Source: Halobacteriovoraceae bacterium
Lineage (GTDB): Bacteria > Bdellovibrionota > Bacteriovoracia > Bacteriovoracales > Bacteriovoracaceae
Length of the DNA: 64,000 nucleotides
Direction of reading: 5' to 3'
Assembly: GCA_020635135.1 (NCBI GenBank)
Contig: JACKAJ010000016.1
Location: 62,001-126,000, forward strand
The notes under the pieces were generated by a model that saw only the letters and a list, made by a program, of their open reading frames with translations, had not been told where the DNA came from and made no database searches. Shown here in pieces: positions 52,749 through 61,418 of this stretch (position 1 is its first letter; each line of letters starts with the position of its first letter). The position numbers and the translations under genes were made by a program.

Positions 52749-53684
52749 TTAAGGCGTGTGCTCAAATTGGGGGACGAAAAAACTCTTATTTAAATCTAAC
52801 GCCCACGAATCAACTGGGATGATACTCTCCTTTAATAGTCCAATACCAGAGACTGTCAGGATAAAAGACTGAAAGGCCTTGGGATTTTTTAAGAGTGTTT
52901 CGCGATCTTTTTCATAAACAAAAAGATCAAAAGAAGCCTCAATTTTTTTGAGAATCTCAATCCTTCCAAGAGGTGCCGAATCTGAATTTCTCAAATCTCC
53001 AAGATCACGCTTGGAGATAATTCCTGCTTTGAGAAGTTCTAAGAGGCAAAGAAAATAATTACTTTCTTTGAGCTCAACAGAATCAGGAAAGTGACGGGCC
53101 AAGTATTGAAAGCGTAAAATCTGAACCATGGAGTCTTGTCCAAAAGAATCAAAACTCGTTTGAAAATAATAGAGGAGCTCGTCATGATAGTGAAGCCAAA
53201 CCCACAAATCTATTGTTCTGTGCCAATAGGGAACAAATCCTTTTTTTAGTTTTCTTTTAAGTGAGCGAGTCAGTAAAATCTCAGAGCTTTTTTCGCCAAT
53301 CTGTTCTGCTTTCAATCGTTCGTGTTCATATTTTTTAGGATTTTTCTCATAGAGTTCATGGTCGCGATCCAATTGTTCTTTGATCTCTTCTCGCGCTTTA
53401 ACGACTCCTTCTACCGGACATAGGCTTGATCCCGGGCAGTCAAGTTTGCATGTCGAACAAGTTGGCATGCTCAAGGGGAAATCCACAACAATTGTTTCTA
53501 ATTCAAAATCTTTTACCCATGAAAGAATGCTATCTTCAGTTTCCGGGTATTGAAATTCATTGAGTTTTTGGCATGTTTTTAAAAACCAACGTTTTTCTTT
53601 TTCAAAGTGTTCAAGAACACAAAAATAAAAACTATCTTTTTTTCCACTTCCCACACCTATTCCAGCAATTTTATTTTTTTTCAT
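52749..53684 (-). CDS. DUF429-like protein of unknown function
   Basis: About 311 residues from ATG 53684 (AAAGGA five bases upstream). Opening KIAGIGVGSGKKDSFYFCVLE and ETIVVDFPLSMP recall the RNase H-like fold of DUF429. A cysteine group follows (CSTCKLDCPGSSLCP) that could bind zinc or a cluster. The rest is helical. Its start overlaps the GHMP kinase stop as ATGA, so translation is coupled. Function unknown; the nearby kinase and salvage enzymes hint at nucleotide or sugar chemistry. Confidence 0.68.
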   Translation of the reverse strand: MKKNKIAGIGVGSGKKDSFYFCVLEHFEKEKRWFLKTCQKLNEFQYPETEDSILSWVKDFELETIVVDFPLSMPTCSTCKLDCPGSSLCPVEGVVKAREEIKEQLDRDHELYEKNPKKYEHERLKAEQIGEKSSEILLTRSLKRKLKKGFVPYWHRTIDLWVWLHYHDELLYYFQTSFDSFGQDSMVQILRFQYLARHFPDSVELKESNYFLCLLELLKAGIISKRDLGDLRNSDSAPLGRIEILKKIEASFDLFVYEKDRETLLKNPKAFQSFILTVSGIGLLKESIIPVDSWALDLNKSFFVPQFEHTP

Positions 53685-54706
53685 AATTCCTTTGCCGGAC
53701 AAACTTTTAAAGGAAGCTTTTCCATCTTAAATCGAGTGACGACCTCAGCGACAACACTCTCTTCTACTCCAAAGCAAAGAAAGCAACCGCCTCCGCCCGC
53801 TCCGCAAACTTTTATTCCTGCGTCTGAATTGACTGACTCGATCGCTTTTTGGAAATCGAGCATTTCACGAGTTATAAATCGTGGCGCCAGATCGACTCGG
53901 TACCTTCCCTCTTCTTTCATGCAATCTAAAATTTCATCATAATTTTTATCTTTAATGGCACGATAACCACGATAGGCTTCTTGAGAGATATTATTAAGTG
54001 CCTGAATTGTTTTTTTGTCTTTATCATAAAAGCGCTTAAAAACTTCCCAGTTATTGATCCCTGAATCGCGTGAAGACTTTGAATCAATAAGAAAAATATT
54101 CTTTTCGATAAAACTAACCAGATCAGCGGATGCCAACTGTTCCACTTCTATGTTTTCGATTGAAGATTTCAGAGCAAGAATTCCACCATATAAAGCCGGA
54201 TAGTAATCTTGATAGCCAGGTACTCCTTGACCTAAAATCATTGACTCATAATGCTGAACAATTTTGAGAACTTCCGTTTTAGCTTTTTGAATTTGGAAAT
54301 GATCACAAAGAGCTTGAAATAGCGTGATCCCTAAGCTTGAAGAACCTCCCAATCCAGATCCATGAGGGGCTTTAGAGCCCAGTTTAATTTTTAAGCCCTT
54401 TTGAGGTTTAAAATAAGAAATTATCAAGCATGCAAAACTCATTTCTTGAAATTTATCATTTGAAAAAATATTCTCCTTAAAAAACTGAGACTTCGCAAAA
54501 TCTTCTAGGGCATACTCGTGAGTAGACTGGTAATTTAAACTTTCAATGATAATTTTCTTTTCAGATATTTCTTCGAGCTCAACTCTTGCAAGCAAATGAG
54601 ATGCAAGATTCAATGTTATGACATTTTCAAAATAGTGATTGATGGGATAAATATCGAGAGTCCCGCCCAGTAAATCAATTCGAGTACTCTCCTGTCTAAC
54701 AATCAC
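53681..54706 (-). CDS. GHMP-family sugar kinase
   Basis: 341 residues. Motif 1 RIDLLGGTLDIY (substrate side), motif 2 APHGSGLGGSSSLG near residue 115 (ATP phosphate loop) and motif 3 KVCGAGGGGCFLC near 305 are all present. The start resembles heptose-7-phosphate kinases and related sugar kinases, but the substrate cannot be read from sequence. It overlaps hpt by four bases and the DUF429-like gene by four. Confidence 0.82.
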   Translation of the reverse strand: MIVRQESTRIDLLGGTLDIYPINHYFENVITLNLASHLLARVELEEISEKKIIIESLNYQSTHEYALEDFAKSQFFKENIFSNDKFQEMSFACLIISYFKPQKGLKIKLGSKAPHGSGLGGSSSLGITLFQALCDHFQIQKAKTEVLKIVQHYESMILGQGVPGYQDYYPALYGGILALKSSIENIEVEQLASADLVSFIEKNIFLIDSKSSRDSGINNWEVFKRFYDKDKKTIQALNNISQEAYRGYRAIKDKNYDEILDCMKEEGRYRVDLAPRFITREMLDFQKAIESVNSDAGIKVCGAGGGGCFLCFGVEESVVAEVVTRFKMEKLPLKVCPAKEL

Positions 54707-55227
54707 TCTTCTAAAACTCCGATATAAGGTAATTCACGAAAATTTTGAGCAAAATCCAAACCGTAGCCAATCACAAATTTATCTTCGATTTCAAAGCCTA
54801 AGTAGTCAATTTCCACAGTATGTTCACGACGACTTGGTTTACTCAAGAGACTTGCAAGTTTTACCGATTTAGGACTTTCTTTTTCTATAAGGTGTTTTTT
54901 AACTTCTTTAATGGTAAGCCCTGAGTCCACAATATCTTCGACTAATATCACATGCTTCCCAGCAATTTCTTTTGAAAATTTATAGCCAATATCCACTTTA
55001 CCGCTACTTTCAGTCCCATCTCCATAGGAAGAAACGCGAATAAATTCTAATTGCAATGGACCGCCAATTTTTCTCATCAAATCGGCACAAAACAATGTCG
55101 CTCCTTTGAGAACGCAAAGAAGAACAACTTCTTGGTCACCAAGATCATTTCGAATCTCTTGCCCCAGTTCTTGTAAACGTTTTTCAATTTCTTCTTCAGA
55201 AATAAATGTTTTAATTTTTTTTTCCAT
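54703..55227 (-). CDS. hpt: Hypoxanthine phosphoribosyltransferase
   Basis: 174 residues from ATG 55227, with GAAGAG just upstream; ATG 55248 is an alternative. It makes IMP or GMP from free bases and PRPP. The PRPP motif is HVILVEDIVDSGLTIKEV. LCVLKGATLFCADLM and FIRVSSYGDGTESSG (flexible loop) precede it, and DYLGFEIEDKFVIGYGLDF follows: all typical. Second-last enzyme of the tdk-upp-hpt salvage group. Confidence 0.94.
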   Translation of the reverse strand: MEKKIKTFISEEEIEKRLQELGQEIRNDLGDQEVVLLCVLKGATLFCADLMRKIGGPLQLEFIRVSSYGDGTESSGKVDIGYKFSKEIAGKHVILVEDIVDSGLTIKEVKKHLIEKESPKSVKLASLLSKPSRREHTVEIDYLGFEIEDKFVIGYGLDFAQNFRELPYIGVLEE

Positions 55228-55250
55228 CTCTTCACATCCCATTAACATGA

Positions 55251-56084
55251 TTAAACATATGAATTATTTAAAACTTCCCCGACTCCACCTGCACCAGGAA
55301 CAATATACTGGTACTCATTAAGTCCTCTTTCTTTATCCCAAAATTTTCCATAAGGTTGCTGTAAAACTTCTGGGTCTGAAAGCCCTCGATCAAGTCTCAA
55401 GGCAAAGACTTCGAGATTTGGACAATTCTCAGTAACCTTTTTAATAAACTCTGGAGTAATAATTAAATGAAGAGATAACATCTTTAAGGGTGTTCCTTCA
55501 ATAGTCTTTTCGTAATAATCGTAAACTCTTGAAATTGTCCCACCAGTGGCCCCCATAGGATCGGGAATAATCACATATGCTTGCTCGACATCCCCGCCTA
55601 TTTTGGACCCCGCCATGTCCGTACCGGTCACTTGCCCCTTCTCATTGGTCACTCGTCGAATATAAATGTGGTCTTGGCGAATATTCTTAAAAGGAAAAAT
55701 ATAATTAAAATACTCATAACAAATGTGAGAAGGAATAATCCCTGCCCTCGCCAAATTAGAAACAACAATTTTTGAATTGTCTTCAAAGCCTTGAAAAGAA
55801 ACTTTTCCTTTATCTGTATGCTCAATCATTCTAGTTTCTTCAATTCTATCCACTTTTTTAAAACAGGAATTGCAAGCGCAATTAAGCAAAAACTCATAGG
55901 CTTTCTCTAGGAGATGGCTTAGAGAAGGTTGATAGGTTTCAGGCTTTCCAATTTTGGCCAAAACCATTTGCATCATAGGATTGTTTCCAAAAATATGAAT
56001 ATTTTTAGGATAATAATGAGTGGATTCGCTACTCGTGTAATCCTCTTTAAAAAACGGGTTTAAATTTTTTTGTTGAGTGCTCAT
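55251..56084 (-). CDS. upp: Divergent uracil phosphoribosyltransferase-like protein
   Basis: 277 residues against ~210 usual. The PRPP loop PDPMGATGGTISRVYDYY matches UPRT DPMLATGGS, and HLIITPEFIKKVTENCPNLEVFALRLDRGLSD plus EYQYIVPGAGGVGE follow in order (the usual PGLGDAGDR is changed). An N-terminal extension of ~65 residues carries two cysteines (NCACNSC, possible metal site). Catalysis of uracil plus PRPP to UMP is likely but the altered uracil site leaves doubt. Its ATG overlaps the tdk stop by one base. Confidence 0.75.
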   Translation of the reverse strand: MSTQQKNLNPFFKEDYTSSESTHYYPKNIHIFGNNPMMQMVLAKIGKPETYQPSLSHLLEKAYEFLLNCACNSCFKKVDRIEETRMIEHTDKGKVSFQGFEDNSKIVVSNLARAGIIPSHICYEYFNYIFPFKNIRQDHIYIRRVTNEKGQVTGTDMAGSKIGGDVEQAYVIIPDPMGATGGTISRVYDYYEKTIEGTPLKMLSLHLIITPEFIKKVTENCPNLEVFALRLDRGLSDPEVLQQPYGKFWDKERGLNEYQYIVPGAGGVGEVLNNSYV

Positions 56085-56692
56085 TAATTTAGAGGGGCTG
56101 ATTTTTCTGATTCATCTAAGTTTCGAAGATGAGATTCGTAATCAAAATGCCCTCGACAACGAGCCTCATACTCATTTTTCTCACCTAAAACGACCTGGTC
56201 TACACTTTGAATTATTCTTTGGCTGCGAGAAGCAGGCGCCCCGCATATAGTACAAATGGCCTTCACCTTTATGACTTCGTCAGCGATGGCCAATAGCTCT
56301 GGCATGGCCCCAAAGGGAACAGATTTATAATCGAGATCAAGACCAGCGCAAATAACCCGGTAACCACGTTCAGCTAGTTTTGAAACCACTTCGACAATCG
56401 CTTTATCAAAAAATTGCACTTCATCGATGGCCACTATTCTAGTGCTATCTTTAAGATGTTTAAGAATATCGCGAGCACTTTCCACTGGTTCACTGGGAAT
56501 ACTTTGAGCAGAGTGACTCACCACTTGAACTTCATCGTAGCGAGTGTCGAGAGCCGGTTTAAAAATTTGAATTTTCTGACGAGCAATCTGCGCTCTTCTG
56601 ACTCTTCTGATGAGTTCTTCAGTTTTCCCTGAAAACATTGGTCCACAAATCACTTCAATATGCCCATGAAAATTATAGGGAAAATAACTCAT
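56084..56692 (-). CDS. tdk: Thymidine kinase
   Basis: 202 residues from ATG 56692, with AAAGGAGA upstream; a longer frame exists but has no ribosome site. Type II thymidine kinase: P-loop CGPMFSGKTEELIRR, DEVQFFD (Walker B), GLDLDYKSVPFG (lasso loop) and a zinc group (ICTICG near the end and RCRGHF). It phosphorylates thymidine. It opens the salvage operon followed by upp-like and hpt. Confidence 0.95.
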   Translation of the reverse strand: MSYFPYNFHGHIEVICGPMFSGKTEELIRRVRRAQIARQKIQIFKPALDTRYDEVQVVSHSAQSIPSEPVESARDILKHLKDSTRIVAIDEVQFFDKAIVEVVSKLAERGYRVICAGLDLDYKSVPFGAMPELLAIADEVIKVKAICTICGAPASRSQRIIQSVDQVVLGEKNEYEARCRGHFDYESHLRNLDESEKSAPLN

Positions 56693-56872
56693 TACCGATC
56701 TCCTTTTGACTATAAAGTCTACTCTAATGATCAGAATCCATCCACCGTGATCTGGGAATTTTAGGAAGAGAAATCCTTTAGCCTTGCGTAATTTGAAATA
56801 TAATTTATTTAATGACCCTATTTTCAATACCCTTTTTTCAAAGTATTTTGAGTTTTTAGGGGGAATACATTC

Positions 56873-58993
56873 ATGAAAACATTCTTTTTTCTTATTCTTG
56901 TTTTGAATACTTCTTTTCTCTACGGCCAGAATTCACTCAACGACAAACTGATGGAGGAATTGCTGCGCGATAATGTTGCTACTCAAAACATTGTCAAAAA
57001 AGATAGAGTTATCGATTTTCTCAATCAGGGAGCCAATCCCAATTTCGTTTCGAACTCAGGAGAAAGCACCGGAACTTTTATCGCAGAAACCCTGGCCACC
57101 ATTACTCTTTCAGGCGATCAAGAAGCTATCCGTGAAGCAAAAAGTGTTCTCGAAGTATTAATAAGTCGTGGACTTGATATTAATTACATCGGTCCCCGAG
57201 GCTATAACGTCCCTCTTGGACTTTTAAGATACGGAAATCCTCAGCACACCGTCTCCATGGTCAGTGAACTTATCCAGCGAGGACTAATCGACTTCTCTCG
57301 CGGAAAAAAAACAGATCCACTTTATTATTTCGCTCGATTCTACTCCATGGCCGATACAACTCTTAAAGAATGGGTTTTTAATAATATTCAAAATTTTAAA
57401 AATTATCTCACCATGACCAATCCTCGGGGGCAGAACTTTCTTCATACTTTGGTGACTGAGAAATCCCAGAATTTTCAAAATTACCTTGAAACTGTTTCTA
57501 AAGTAGTAGGACCACAGTTTTCAAAGCTTCTTAATACTCCTGATGATCTTGGTCAAACCCCACTTTTTTATGCCGTCTTTGCTACCAACACTGAGGGTCT
57601 CGATCTTTTACTTAAAAATTATGACGTCGAAATCAATAACATTAACCAAGAAAATAAAACTGTGCTCGATATTGCCAAGAAAATGGGTAATAAAAATATC
57701 ATCAAGCTACTTTTAAATTTTGGGGCTCAATTAGCCCTCCAAAGTAGTTACTTTTGCAAAGAAGAGCTTCTCAATGCAACTTATCGAGAAATAAAAAGAA
57801 AAATTAAAAAGTGTCGCATTTCAAGCGTCGAAGAAGTTATCAAAATCTTGCCTCGAGAGTTGAAATCAACGTATGCACTCAATTATTTCAGCCGTGGATT
57901 GATGAAGGGAAATCTTCTCAACCCTCGAGTTTTAAGTTTTACCAATGACGGTTCTTTTTATCTGACTTTTAATGGTGATCCCGAACTTCCTGGCTATCAA
58001 AATATTGAAATCTTAGAGTACAACAAAAGAAAACAGACATTTAGCTTACATGCTCTGGATTTTTCAAAATCTGGCGATGAAATTTTTTCTCAGAAAAATC
58101 CTCAAAAATGCTTAAGCTGTCATGGGAAAAATCCTAAACCCCTGTGGGACAATTGGACTCTATGGCCTGGCTATTACTTTGGAGACGTTGCCGTCAATTT
58201 TAAACCGCTAGAAGTTAAATACCACGAATTCCTTGAACATCAAAAAACTCATCCCCGCTACTCGCAGCTCTTAAAAACCAATGCTGAACCCATGTATCTC
58301 GATCTTGGGTATTTTTTCGCCGGAGACACCGACCCAGGTGTAAAACCCACCAAATTGGATTTCCTTGTTTCAGAAAAAATTGCCCAAAAAGCCGCTGCAG
58401 AAGTAGCGAGAGACCCTCGCCTTAATAAGCTTGCTCCTTCACTTCTTGCAGGCCTTAGCTGTGAATTTTCCAATATCAACGATTATTTGCCTGAAGAATA
58501 TAAAGTCGAAGAAAATGATTTTTTAGATTTCGAAAAAAAGCTCTATGCCGACTTCACTCAAGAATTTAATGATCGAATTCGCTTTCAAGAATCCATCTTT
58601 CCCTATCAAATTATGGGGCGCTATACACTTCAATACAAACTTTTTGGCAATGAGTACCCCGGTCAAGCGGGCATGGCCTTTAATAAAAAAGACTGGGCCC
58701 ATTTCTTATTCATTGCCCATAAACTCGTACAAGATAAGTTTGTAGTCAGAGGCTGGTTTTCTGGTTTTCACAAAACACCTTATGCGGCTCAGACCCGACC
58801 GAGTATGCACGAATATTATTTTTGGAAAAAATTAGTTCGTTCAAATAAAATCTTACGAAAACATTTTTCTAAAATATTTAAGGATGAAGCTAAAAAATAT
58901 GATTTACTTAAGCTTTTAAGTGGTAAGAATTTTATCAAAGATGCCGATAAAAATGTTCAATACTGTAAAATACTGAAAGAACTCATTAACTAA
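56873..58993 (+). CDS. Exported ankyrin-repeat protein fused to a monohaem domain
   Basis: 706 residues. Signal peptide (cut near FLYGQ). Ankyrin-like repeats lie at about 40-115 (FLNQGANPNF, LISRGLDINYIG) and 220-285 (DDLGQTPLFYAVFATNTEGLDLLLKN, NKTVLDIAKKMGN). From about 300 a different domain begins, with one haem site CLSCHGK near residue 413, followed by NPKPLWDNWTLWPGYYFG. The C-terminal ~280 residues are helical with aromatic patches. A haem-binding ankyrin protein is unusual and I know no such family. Stands alone. Confidence 0.78.
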   Translation: MKTFFFLILVLNTSFLYGQNSLNDKLMEELLRDNVATQNIVKKDRVIDFLNQGANPNFVSNSGESTGTFIAETLATITLSGDQEAIREAKSVLEVLISRGLDINYIGPRGYNVPLGLLRYGNPQHTVSMVSELIQRGLIDFSRGKKTDPLYYFARFYSMADTTLKEWVFNNIQNFKNYLTMTNPRGQNFLHTLVTEKSQNFQNYLETVSKVVGPQFSKLLNTPDDLGQTPLFYAVFATNTEGLDLLLKNYDVEINNINQENKTVLDIAKKMGNKNIIKLLLNFGAQLALQSSYFCKEELLNATYREIKRKIKKCRISSVEEVIKILPRELKSTYALNYFSRGLMKGNLLNPRVLSFTNDGSFYLTFNGDPELPGYQNIEILEYNKRKQTFSLHALDFSKSGDEIFSQKNPQKCLSCHGKNPKPLWDNWTLWPGYYFGDVAVNFKPLEVKYHEFLEHQKTHPRYSQLLKTNAEPMYLDLGYFFAGDTDPGVKPTKLDFLVSEKIAQKAAAEVARDPRLNKLAPSLLAGLSCEFSNINDYLPEEYKVEENDFLDFEKKLYADFTQEFNDRIRFQESIFPYQIMGRYTLQYKLFGNEYPGQAGMAFNKKDWAHFLFIAHKLVQDKFVVRGWFSGFHKTPYAAQTRPSMHEYYFWKKLVRSNKILRKHFSKIFKDEAKKYDLLKLLSGKNFIKDADKNVQYCKILKELIN

Positions 58994-59056
58994 AACTGCT
59001 TACAAACTCTTTATTTTTAATTTATCTATTTTATCAATAAGTGATTAAACAATTAA

Positions 59057-59407
59057 TTAAATTTCATTAATCTCACAATCAAAATCTTGTATTTTTCCAT
59101 TAGATGTCTCAAGCTCCATTTCACCGTTCTGAGAAGTCATCACAGACGTTATAAACTCAAGCTCTTTGTCAGTGAATCCAACTCCAACAAAAATTCCACC
59201 AACCATATTTGCATAAGAGATTCTAACCTCAGCGTCAATACCATTAATAGTAACAGAGACATCATTTTCCCTTCCCCACCGAACCTCACCTCGATGTTCA
59301 AAGATAACTTCAAGATCTTCGTCTTCATTTACACAATGCCATTTTGCATCGTACCCATAAATGTTAGTTACTCCTAATAAAATAATAAGTATCAATATCT
59401 TTTTCAT
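59057..59407 (-). CDS. Small exported protein of unknown function
   Basis: 116 residues with a signal peptide (cut near IYGYD). The mature part is beta-rich with a cysteine near each end (KWHCVNE and DFDCEIN), which may form a disulphide. It resembles the exported protein at 9025-9402 in size and layout. No family recognised. Confidence 0.65.
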   Translation of the reverse strand: MKKILILIILLGVTNIYGYDAKWHCVNEDEDLEVIFEHRGEVRWGRENDVSVTINGIDAEVRISYANMVGGIFVGVGFTDKELEFITSVMTSQNGEMELETSNGKIQDFDCEINEI

Positions 59408-59511
59408 AATTGCACCTTTAAAATTTTGATCATCTTTTACAATTAAACAAAAATGTATTCAAGATACTAAGTAAATAATTCATAGACTTTAATATATCAC
59501 TAGGCTGTTTT

Positions 59512-60132
59512 CTAACTAAAGAGGCTCACGAACATCGTCATGATAAAAATGAAAAAGCTCACTATGGCCATAATATAGAGGATATAGGGCGTAAAAATAA
59601 TCAAGAGTGCTGCCATGGGAGAGATGTCCAGGCGTTTGCGAATCGCTTGAAAAAGAATAAAGCCCTTGGCCACCCATTGCACAAAGCTTCCTATAACAGG
59701 AATAATAGAAAAACTATAACTACTGAAACTGGCACTCACCACGTTATCGGCCACACCACTCATTTCTTCTTTGGGGATTTTTAAAACCCATCCGAAAAAA
59801 TCCAAAATAATTTTCCAAAACAAATAAGAAAAATAACAGATCAAGGGGAATGTCAGCATTTCAAAAAAAGAAGATAGAAAAAAGGTCACAAAGCTTGAGA
59901 ACATGCTGTTTTGAGAAATAATATTCACAAGCACATTAAAGTTATTCTGATTTATCTGAACGGAAACAAATTGATCGAAGAATATATAGAGTAAAAGAAA
60001 CTTGGTCAATGCTTCCACCATCACAAATGGCCAAGCGAGCAGAATCGATTGCATGAGAGATAAGGCTTCCTCTCCTCGATTTTCTTCTGGTTTCAAAATA
60101 TTATTAAAAAATTTTCGATATAACTCTTTCAT
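59512..60132 (-). CDS. Yip1-like membrane protein
   Basis: 206 residues with five hydrophobic segments. The arrangement (SLMQSILLAWPFVMVEALTKFL, then PLICYFSYLFWKIILDFFGWVL, and IIPVIGSFVQWVAKGFILFQAIRKRLDIS) is like the Yip1/YIPF superfamily. Its ATG overlaps the upstream DUF4340-like stop by one base, so it belongs to the ABC operon. Function unknown. Confidence 0.65.
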   Translation of the reverse strand: MKELYRKFFNNILKPEENRGEEALSLMQSILLAWPFVMVEALTKFLLLYIFFDQFVSVQINQNNFNVLVNIISQNSMFSSFVTFFLSSFFEMLTFPLICYFSYLFWKIILDFFGWVLKIPKEEMSGVADNVVSASFSSYSFSIIPVIGSFVQWVAKGFILFQAIRKRLDISPMAALLIIFTPYILYIMAIVSFFIFIMTMFVSLFS

Positions 60133-61418
60133 TAAAATAATGTTTTAAAAACATCTCCCGTTTGCATCATCGACCAAATATACTTCATTTCAATTTTTGA
60201 TTGGGGATCGACGATATTAAGATATTGATTTTCGACGCGAAAGTAAAGAGAACGGTCTCCCACTTTAAACTCATACCACTGTTTTTTATCAAATTTATTC
60301 TTGGTGTATTGAGTGACATTAAAGTAACCATACTGTTCACTACAAAAAAGAAGATAACAATAAAGCTCTTTCAGAGCTTGGGTCTGCTCAGTATTGGGAA
60401 CAACACCATCGAAATAAAAGTTGAGTCTTTTATCAACTTTAAATCCATAATTTTTTTTATCATGCTCGAGAGCCAGTGGAGTATTAAACCAATCCACTTT
60501 TGCGATCCAAGGAAGTTTCTTACCCCAAAGACTTTTAATGGGAGTAAAAAGAGATTCCACTGCCGTATCAGTAATTTGAAAAAAGATATCTTTGTTATTT
60601 TCTTTCAAAAATGATTTTCCGTCCCATTGGTATAATTTAAAAACTTTATGTTGTTTCCCTGATAGAAAACTCAAAGTCGCAATCATTTTGCGATCATTTT
60701 TATCGCTGACAATATCAACAATGGAAATATCTTCTATCGCCTTTTTTAATTGCTGAAATTTATTTTGATCATAATTGAGATTATCGATAGCTTCAGGGAA
60801 CGTTGAAGTTCGCTTAAAATCAATGATCGCTTCAGAACCTTTTGAAAGTTGACGAACAAACTGCTCCACATCCATGGTCAAAAGACTTTCAGCACCAAGA
60901 ATTTTCTCTGTTTTTGAAAGTTCTCTTAAGAGATTCCCGTAACTTCCCATTAATTTTTCAGCACGGTTGCGATAAATTCCTTCAAAATATTTATCGCTAT
61001 GGGCCCTGTAAAACTCTGCAGTAACACCTTTTGAGATTTTTAGATAAAACTCTCCAGTGAGATTATTGGCTTGAGAAAATTCGAAAGATTCTTTGTTAAT
61101 GACGATTCTCAAGACCCAAGAGAGATCTCCTTCTGGCGCTTTATCGAGTTTTTCATCGAGGACAATATACTTAAAGAGCTCTAAGTAACTTACAATATTT
61201 TTTTCATCAATCTCGATAGTCCCATAAAATAAATGATTGTCTTTTTTTTGGGCAACCAAATGGCCGACTTCCAGATATTCAACAGGCCATCCAATCCGAG
61301 GATAAAGTGATGCTTGATAATCCTCCATCAATGCTTGTTCTTTTTTATGAACTTCTTCCCACCAATAGATTGAGCTGAGTCCAAATATAAAAACGGTTAA
61401 AAGGAAAATATTTCTCAT
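60132..61418 (-). CDS. DUF4340-like exported or membrane-anchored protein
   Basis: 428 residues. One N-terminal membrane helix (about 3-19). The body has repeated units with LSWVLRIVINKESFEF, VTAEFYRAHSDKYFEGIY and DYNQNKFQQLKKAI-like text, which fits DUF4340 proteins found beside GldG-like ABC systems. Its start overlaps the GldG-like gene by four bases and its stop overlaps the Yip1-like gene. Probably part of the ABC complex on the periplasmic side. Confidence 0.7.
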   Translation of the reverse strand: MRNIFLLTVFIFGLSSIYWWEEVHKKEQALMEDYQASLYPRIGWPVEYLEVGHLVAQKKDNHLFYGTIEIDEKNIVSYLELFKYIVLDEKLDKAPEGDLSWVLRIVINKESFEFSQANNLTGEFYLKISKGVTAEFYRAHSDKYFEGIYRNRAEKLMGSYGNLLRELSKTEKILGAESLLTMDVEQFVRQLSKGSEAIIDFKRTSTFPEAIDNLNYDQNKFQQLKKAIEDISIVDIVSDKNDRKMIATLSFLSGKQHKVFKLYQWDGKSFLKENNKDIFFQITDTAVESLFTPIKSLWGKKLPWIAKVDWFNTPLALEHDKKNYGFKVDKRLNFYFDGVVPNTEQTQALKELYCYLLFCSEQYGYFNVTQYTKNKFDKKQWYEFKVGDRSLYFRVENQYLNIVDPQSKIEMKYIWSMMQTGDVFKTLF

